A program made the position numbers and the translations under genes. A DNA stretch of 64,000 nucleotides from Halovulum dunhuangense (lineage in GTDB: Bacteria; Pseudomonadota; Alphaproteobacteria; Rhodobacterales; Rhodobacteraceae): contig NZ_JABFBC010000001.1 in NCBI RefSeq assembly GCF_013093415.1, positions 1,612,001 through 1,676,000 on the forward strand, given 5' to 3'. The stretch's first letter is position 1, and each line of letters begins with the position of its first letter. This document shows positions 59,814 to 64,000 of the stretch, in pieces. A model generated the notes under the pieces. The model was not told where the DNA came from and made no database searches. It saw only the letters and a list, made by a program, of their open reading frames with translations.

Positions 59814-60938
59814 TCAGGCGGGGAGGGCTGCGATCCGGGCGGACATGCGGTCGATTGTCAGGAACATATCAAGGATCACCTGTTCGGGGTCAAGGTTGAC
59901 CGCGCGCGCGTGCGCGATCCGGCCCGCCAGGTCCTGCTGCTGCTCGGCCCATTGCCGGGCGGCCATGGGGCCGGGGCAGAGCCGGTCGACAATGGCTGCT
60001 TCCTGCGGCAGGAGAGGGGCCGCGCTGCCGGCGCCGGCGCGGGTCAGCCGGGCGAGCGCCAGCATGGTCAGGTCGGTCAGCATCTCGTAGGTGGCGGCGT
60101 TCTCGCGACCGGGCGCGAGCGAGGCGAGGCCCGCGATCGCCTCGCGGTCCATGCGCGGCGCGCCTTCGAGAAGCGACAGGATGCGGGGATAGATCTCGGC
60201 GCCGTTCCCTTCGAGAAAGCGCACGGCATCGCCGGCCGATCCGCCGGTCAGCGCGTGCAGAAGCGGCAGCGCATCAAGCGGCTGGCCCGCCTGCGCCAGC
60301 GCCCGGCCCATGTCCTCCTCGGAGAGGGGGGAGAGCCGCAGCACCCGGCAGCGCGAGCGGATGGTCGGCAGAAGGCGCGCGGGCTGGTGGCAGACCAGCA
60401 GCAGCGTCGCATCCGCCGGGGGTTCCTCGAGCAGTTTCAGCAGCGCGTTGGCGGCGGCGGTGTTCATCTCGTCGGCGGCGTCGATGATGGCGGTGCGCCG
60501 CCCGCCATCGGTGGCCTTGAGGCTGAAGAAGCCCTTGAGGCGGCGGATCTCCTCGACGCCAAGCTGGGTGCGCAGGCGGTTGGTCTTTTCATCCACGCCG
60601 CGCCGGCAGAGCGCGATGCGCGGCTCGCCGAGCGACAGGCTGCGGCGAAAGACCGGGTGATCGGGGGCCATGTCCAGGGTCGGGGCCGTGTCGCCGAACA
60701 GGCCCGTGTCGGGCGCGGCGGGGCCTGCGGCAAGGAAGCGCGCGATGCGCCAGGCGAGCGTCGCCTTGCCCACGCCGCGCGGGCCGGTCAGCATCCAGGC
60801 ATGGTGCATCCGGCCCGAGGCAAAGGCGTCGAGGAAGGCGGCCTCGGCCGCCGTCTGCCCGAACAGTTCCACCGTCTCGCGCGGATGCGGCGCGCCGCCC
60901 ACGCGGTCGGCTTCGGGGGTGTCGGGATCGTCGCTCAT
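59814..60938 (-). CDS. holB: DNA polymerase III subunit delta prime
   Basis: 374 residues. 'W-M-L-T-G-P-R-G-V-G-K-A-T-L-A' (P-loop), 'I-I-D-A-A-D-E-M-N-T-A-A-A-N-A-L-L-K' and 'I-R-S-R-C-R-V-L' (SRC motif) identify the clamp-loader delta-prime subunit. It loads the sliding clamp with the gamma/tau and delta subunits. ATGA overlap with tmk upstream. Confidence 0.92.
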   Translation of the reverse strand: MSDDPDTPEADRVGGAPHPRETVELFGQTAAEAAFLDAFASGRMHHAWMLTGPRGVGKATLAWRIARFLAAGPAAPDTGLFGDTAPTLDMAPDHPVFRRSLSLGEPRIALCRRGVDEKTNRLRTQLGVEEIRRLKGFFSLKATDGGRRTAIIDAADEMNTAAANALLKLLEEPPADATLLLVCHQPARLLPTIRSRCRVLRLSPLSEEDMGRALAQAGQPLDALPLLHALTGGSAGDAVRFLEGNGAEIYPRILSLLEGAPRMDREAIAGLASLAPGRENAATYEMLTDLTMLALARLTRAGAGSAAPLLPQEAAIVDRLCPGPMAARQWAEQQQDLAGRIAHARAVNLDPEQVILDMFLTIDRMSARIAALPA

Positions 60939-61564
60939 GGCAGGGTCCGTTCTGCCCGGGCCCAGACGCGGGCGGCCACGTCCTCGGGCGTGCCGGTGCC
61001 GTCGATCAGGGCGCAGCGGCCGGGCTGCGCTGCGGCCAGCGCGCGGAAGCCTGCCGCAAGCCGGGCCTGGAAATCGGCGCCCATGTCCTCGAACCGGTCC
61101 TCGCCGGACTTGCGGGCAAGGCCGCGGGCAAGGGCCGCGTCGGGGTCCATGTCGATGATCAGCGTCAGGTCGGGCTCGCGTCCGATCATCAGGCGGTGCA
61201 ACTGGTCCACCACGGCGCGCAGATCGGCCCGCGCGGTGCCCTGGTAGACGCGGGTGCTGTCGGCGAAGCGGTCCGAGACGACGATCCGCCCCTCGGCGAG
61301 CGCCGGCTCTATGGTGCGTTCCAGGTGGTCGCGGCGCGCGGCGGTGAAGAGCAGGATCTCGGTTTCGGGCGACCAGCGGGCGGGATCGCCTTCGACCAGC
61401 AGGCGGCGGATTTCCTCGGCGCCGGGGGATCCGCCGGGCTCGCGCGTGAGCACCGCGTCATGGCCCGCGGCCCGAAGGCGGGCGGCCAGCAGGCGGGCCT
61501 GGGTGGACTTGCCCGAGCCGTCGATGCCTTCGAGACTTATGAACAGGCCGCGCCGGGCCGCCAT
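60935..61564 (-). CDS. tmk: Thymidylate kinase
   Basis: 209 residues from the ATG opening 'L-F-I-S-L-E-G-I-D-G-S-G-K-S-T-Q' (P-loop). 'L-T-R-E-P-G-G-S' and 'D-R-F-A-D-S-T-R-V-Y-Q-G' are the DRX and lid-region signatures. It phosphorylates dTMP to dTDP. The start is one base downstream of the carboxypeptidase stop. Confidence 0.95.
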   Translation of the reverse strand: MAARRGLFISLEGIDGSGKSTQARLLAARLRAAGHDAVLTREPGGSPGAEEIRRLLVEGDPARWSPETEILLFTAARRDHLERTIEPALAEGRIVVSDRFADSTRVYQGTARADLRAVVDQLHRLMIGREPDLTLIIDMDPDAALARGLARKSGEDRFEDMGADFQARLAAGFRALAAAQPGRCALIDGTGTPEDVAARVWARAERTLP

Positions 61565-61565
61565 C

Positions 61566-62720
61566 TCAGCTGTCGCCGCCGATGGCTGCGGTCCGCGCCT
61601 TGTCGAAGAGGATCGTGGCGGCTGCCTCGACCTTTCGCAGGAAGCCCGCCTCGGGGACCGGCGCCATGGCCTGAAGCGGGTAGCGCGTCTCGCCGATCTC
61701 GGGCACGGCCAGCACGAGTTCCGCCACGGTCTGCCCGGCGGCGACGGGCGCCTCGAGCGGGCCCTGGTATTCCACCCAGGCGCGGATGTCGTTCTGCGCG
61801 GCCCAGGGCACGATGGCGGTGATCCCGGTCTTGGACACGAGCGGCACCTCGCGCTCGGCCCCCAGCCAGACGCGGGCATTGGTGATCGGCACGTCGGGGC
61901 CGTACAGTTCCTGCACGGCGAATTCGCGGAAGGCCCAGTTCATCAGGCGCTCCGTCTCTGTCAGGCGGGCCTGTTCGCTGTCGAGCCCGGTGACCATCAG
62001 CGTGACCCGACGCCCGTCGCGTTCGCCCGAGGCGACGAGGCCGTAGCCCGCTTCCTGGGTATGGCCGGTCTTGAGGCCGTCTGCCCCGATGCCCAGGCCC
62101 AGCAGCGGGTTGCGGTTCGACTGGGTGATCCCCTCCCAGGTGAATTCCGTCTCGGCGAAATAGGGGTAGTACTGGGGGAATTCGCGGATCAGCAGCGTGG
62201 CCAGCGTGACAAGGTCCCTGGCGCTCATCCGGTGGTCGGGATGCGGCCAGCCGGTCGAATTGGCGAAGACCGAGTCGAGCATCCCGAGCTCGCGCGCGCG
62301 CACGGTCATGCGCTGGGAAAACGCCTCTTCCGAGCCGGCGAGCCCCTCGGCCACCACGACGCAGGCGTCGTTGCCGGAATGGATGATGATGCCGCGGATC
62401 AGGTTCTCGACGGTGATCTCGTCGCCGACATTCACGAACATCTTTGACCCGCCCATCCGCCAGGCCCGTTCCGAGACGCGGAAGGTGTCGTCAAGCGCGA
62501 GGCGGCCGTCCTGCAGCGCCTCGAACAGCATGTAGAGCGTCATCAGCTTCGACATGGATGCGGGCGGCATCGGCGTGTCGGCGTTCTTCGACAGAAGCAC
62601 GGTGCCGGTGTCGTGGTCGATCACCAGTGCCGCGCGGGCCGAGGTGTCGAGCGCGTGCGCGGCCGTGGTCGACAGCAGCAGCGCGAGGGCCGTGGCGATG
62701 GCGCGGGCGGGTCTTGTCAT
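61566..62720 (-). CDS. D-alanyl-D-alanine carboxypeptidase (penicillin-binding protein 5/6 type)
   Basis: 384 residues with a signal peptide cut near A-H-A-L at residue 23. The serine-peptidase triad is S-M-S-K (in 'P-P-A-S-M-S-K-L-M'), S-G-N ('H-S-G-N-D-A-C-V') and K-T-G ('L-K-T-G-H-T'). A C-terminal PBP5-type beta domain and a final amphipathic helix follow. It trims peptidoglycan stem peptides in the periplasm. The frame is open upstream, but this ATG gives the only signal peptide. Confidence 0.93.
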   Translation of the reverse strand: MTRPARAIATALALLLSTTAAHALDTSARAALVIDHDTGTVLLSKNADTPMPPASMSKLMTLYMLFEALQDGRLALDDTFRVSERAWRMGGSKMFVNVGDEITVENLIRGIIIHSGNDACVVVAEGLAGSEEAFSQRMTVRARELGMLDSVFANSTGWPHPDHRMSARDLVTLATLLIREFPQYYPYFAETEFTWEGITQSNRNPLLGLGIGADGLKTGHTQEAGYGLVASGERDGRRVTLMVTGLDSEQARLTETERLMNWAFREFAVQELYGPDVPITNARVWLGAEREVPLVSKTGITAIVPWAAQNDIRAWVEYQGPLEAPVAAGQTVAELVLAVPEIGETRYPLQAMAPVPEAGFLRKVEAAATILFDKARTAAIGGDS

Positions 62721-62736
62721 GGTCTGTCCTCCGGTC

Positions 62737-63597
62737 TCAGCGCACCGCGAAGGCGTCGGCGTAGCCCAGTTCGCGGATGCGGGCGAGCGCGGCGTCATAG
62801 GCGTCGGCGTCGGGGAAAGGGCCGGCCACGACGCGGTAGATCGCGGTTCCATCGGCAGCCTGGGCGGTGCGGATCTCGGCCGGGATCTCGGCCCCGCGCA
62901 GGCGGCGTAGAACGGCGTCGGCGCCTTCCTGGTTGCTGCCGCTGGCGACCTGAAGCCGGCGGCCCGAGGCGGGGGCCGCGGGCTGTGCGGGGGGCGGCGG
63001 TGCCCCGGCGTCGGCGTCGGCCGCCTCGATCGCCGCCAGTGCCGTGGTCGCGATGGCACCGTCGGCGGCGGCTTCGGCGGGGGTTTCCGCGGCGGCTTCC
63101 GGGGGTTCCCCGGCAGGCGTGGCCGCGGGGGCGGCCGGCGGCGGGGCGGGGATCTCGACCGTCTCGGTCCTGAGCGCCACGACGCGCATCTCGACGGGGG
63201 TGCCGGCCTGCATCCCGAGCGCCTCTGCCGCGTCCATCGACACCATCAGCGGCGGTCCGGGCAGGTTGACCTCGCGCCGGAAGAGCCCGCCCTCGATCGC
63301 GCGGCCATTGGCAAGGTTCACGATCCGCACGCGTTCCGCATCGACCTGGTCGGTCACCGCGACCCAGCGTCCGCCCAGCGAGAAACGCCCGTCCCACAGG
63401 CCGCGCGCCTCGAGCTCATAGATGTCGGGGCGCTCGACCTCGCGTTCCTCGATGCGCAGGATGCCGGGTCCGTCGCTGCCGCTGCCGGTGGCGGCAGCGC
63501 CAGGCATCTCGGCGCAGGCGCCGAGCAGGGCCAGCGCCATCGCCGCGGCCGAAGCACGGCCCAATGCCATGTGTGAAACTCGGTATCGCCTGTTCAT
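62737..63597 (-). CDS. SPOR-domain lipoprotein with RlpA-like region
   Basis: 286 residues. The lipobox L-L-G-A-C at about residue 28 marks it as an outer-membrane lipoprotein. Residues 55-140 resemble the RlpA double-psi barrel ('V-R-I-V-N-L-A-N-G-R-A-I'), followed by an Ala/Pro linker and a C-terminal SPOR domain ('R-L-Q-V-A-S-G-S-N-Q-E', 'Y-R-V-V-A-G-P-F') that binds denuded septal peptidoglycan. It heads the carboxypeptidase-tmk-holB transcript, 16 bases ahead of the carboxypeptidase. A second in-frame ATG at 63570 is possible. Confidence 0.85.
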   Translation of the reverse strand: MNRRYRVSHMALGRASAAAMALALLGACAEMPGAAATGSGSDGPGILRIEEREVERPDIYELEARGLWDGRFSLGGRWVAVTDQVDAERVRIVNLANGRAIEGGLFRREVNLPGPPLMVSMDAAEALGMQAGTPVEMRVVALRTETVEIPAPPPAAPAATPAGEPPEAAAETPAEAAADGAIATTALAAIEAADADAGAPPPPAQPAAPASGRRLQVASGSNQEGADAVLRRLRGAEIPAEIRTAQAADGTAIYRVVAGPFPDADAYDAALARIRELGYADAFAVR

Positions 63598-63697
63598 CCT
63601 GCTTTTCCCGGTGCATTTCCGCCCGCCCCCGAAGGCGCGTCGCGGCCCGCTGATATCGCTCGACGGCCGGCGGCCCCGGCCTGGTTCTTGTGGATTC

Positions 63698-63725
63698 ACA
63701 TTAGTCGGAACGCGCGCGGATGCAA
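63698..63725 (-). promoter_or_regulatory. Candidate promoter of the lipoprotein-tmk-holB transcript
   Basis: On the minus strand TTGCAT (63725-63720) and TAATGT (63703-63698) are 16 bases apart, about 100 bases ahead of the start codon. Both hexamers are partial matches to sigma-70. Confidence 0.35.
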
Positions 63726-63771
63726 AGCCCGAGGCCCGGCTCGGCGGGTGCTCGCCGCAACGTGACCGCCC

Positions 63772-63800
63772 TTGATCTGGAAGGTCGCGCGGTCTAGACC
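63772..63800 (+). promoter_or_regulatory. Candidate promoter of tRNA-Ser
   Basis: TTGATC (63772-63777) and TAGACC (63795-63800) are 17 bases apart and end 10 bases before the tRNA. The -10 region is inside the perfect palindrome GGTCTAGACC. Confidence 0.4.
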
Positions 63801-63810
63801 GCGAACGCAC

Positions 63811-63898
63811 GGAGAGGTGGCAGAGTGGTCGATTGCGGCGGTCTTGAAAACCGTTGAGGCGCGAGCCTCCCTGGGTTCGAATCCCAGTCTCTCCGCCA
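63811..63898 (+). tRNA. trnS-UGA: tRNA-Ser, anticodon UGA
   Basis: 88 bases including the encoded CCA. The acceptor GGAGAGG pairs with TCTCTCC; the anticodon stem GCGGT/ACCGT encloses the loop CTTGAAA with anticodon TGA; a long variable arm and the T loop GGTTCGAATCC follow, as required for a class II serine tRNA. It reads UCA codons. Confidence 0.95.
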
Positions 63899-63919
63899 CA
63901 CTTACGCTATAACCCATTG

Positions 63920-63959
63920 TCAAAGAGTAGATTTTTTCTTTGATGGGACCTCTGGTCCC
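63920..63959 (+). terminator. Hairpins after tRNA-Ser
   Basis: TCAAAGA (63920-63926) pairs with TCTTTGA (63937-63943), with a T-run in the loop, and GGGACC (63945-63950) with GGTCCC (63954-63959) around TCT. Either could end tRNA transcription; they also sit where a tRNA-targeting integrase site would lie. Confidence 0.45.
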
Positions 63960-64000
63960 CCAACCAGTCCCCCAGCTACCACGCGATGGCGCAAGGCTCG

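Noticed and set aside
63696-63923. Minus-strand ORF containing 'GFEPREARASTVFKTAA'
   Set aside because: This is the well-known spurious translation of the antisense of a tRNA-Ser gene.

Overview
The window is one contiguous piece of a high-GC bacterial chromosome. Gene content and order point to an alphaproteobacterium, most likely Rhodobacteraceae: the minus-strand cluster lipoprotein / D-Ala-D-Ala carboxypeptidase / tmk / holB / TatD / MBL hydrolase, the small DUF6494-Mrp-ligase-DUF6505 operon, and the formate dehydrogenase cluster with DUF3305/DUF3306 are all typical of that group. This is recognition by eye from translated sequence; no database search was run.

Region 1 (1-28546) is the 3' part of a single giant gene. 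At least 9,500 codons are in the window and the start lies upstream. The protein is a mosaic of Ala/Gly/Thr/Asp-rich repeats, a filamentous-hemagglutinin-like middle, Calx-beta-like domains, RTX (hemolysin-type calcium-binding) repeats, two lectin-like domains and a metzincin-type HExxHxxGxxH motif near the C-terminus.

Region 2 (28616-37693) is a tight co-directional operon whose genes mostly overlap by a few bases: a DUF3467 protein, a GAF-GAF-HlyD fusion, a PqqD-like/M50/HlyD fusion, a short SecA-like ATPase, two unknown proteins that look distantly paralogous, and a radical SAM protein. No ABC transporter or TolC-like gene is present. I read regions 1 and 2 together as a candidate dedicated export and modification system for the giant surface protein; this is the most unusual content of the window. 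A SapC-family protein and a flavin-dependent halogenase-like protein follow (37818-40059).

Region 3 (40068-42524, minus) is a four-gene ATGA-coupled operon for Fe-S carrier (Mrp) and lipoate/biotin ligase-like functions. Region 4 (42619-54204) is a respiratory formate dehydrogenase island: a TupA-like/cytochrome c fusion, a polyferredoxin-flavoprotein on the opposite strand, DUF3305, DUF3306, a TorD-like chaperone, a Tat-signal small protein, the catalytic, Fe-S and cytochrome b subunits, a WD40-cytochrome c fusion and a 41-residue membrane peptide. Together they would assemble a periplasm-facing molybdenum or tungsten formate dehydrogenase feeding electrons to quinone or cytochromes.

Region 5 (54303-63597) is mostly housekeeping: an amine-oxidase-like flavoprotein behind a palindromic operator, rlmJ, an unknown membrane protein, an AEC transporter, and the tmk/holB cluster. 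The window closes with tRNA-Ser(UGA) and about 100 bases of AT-richer sequence that could be the edge of an integrated element.
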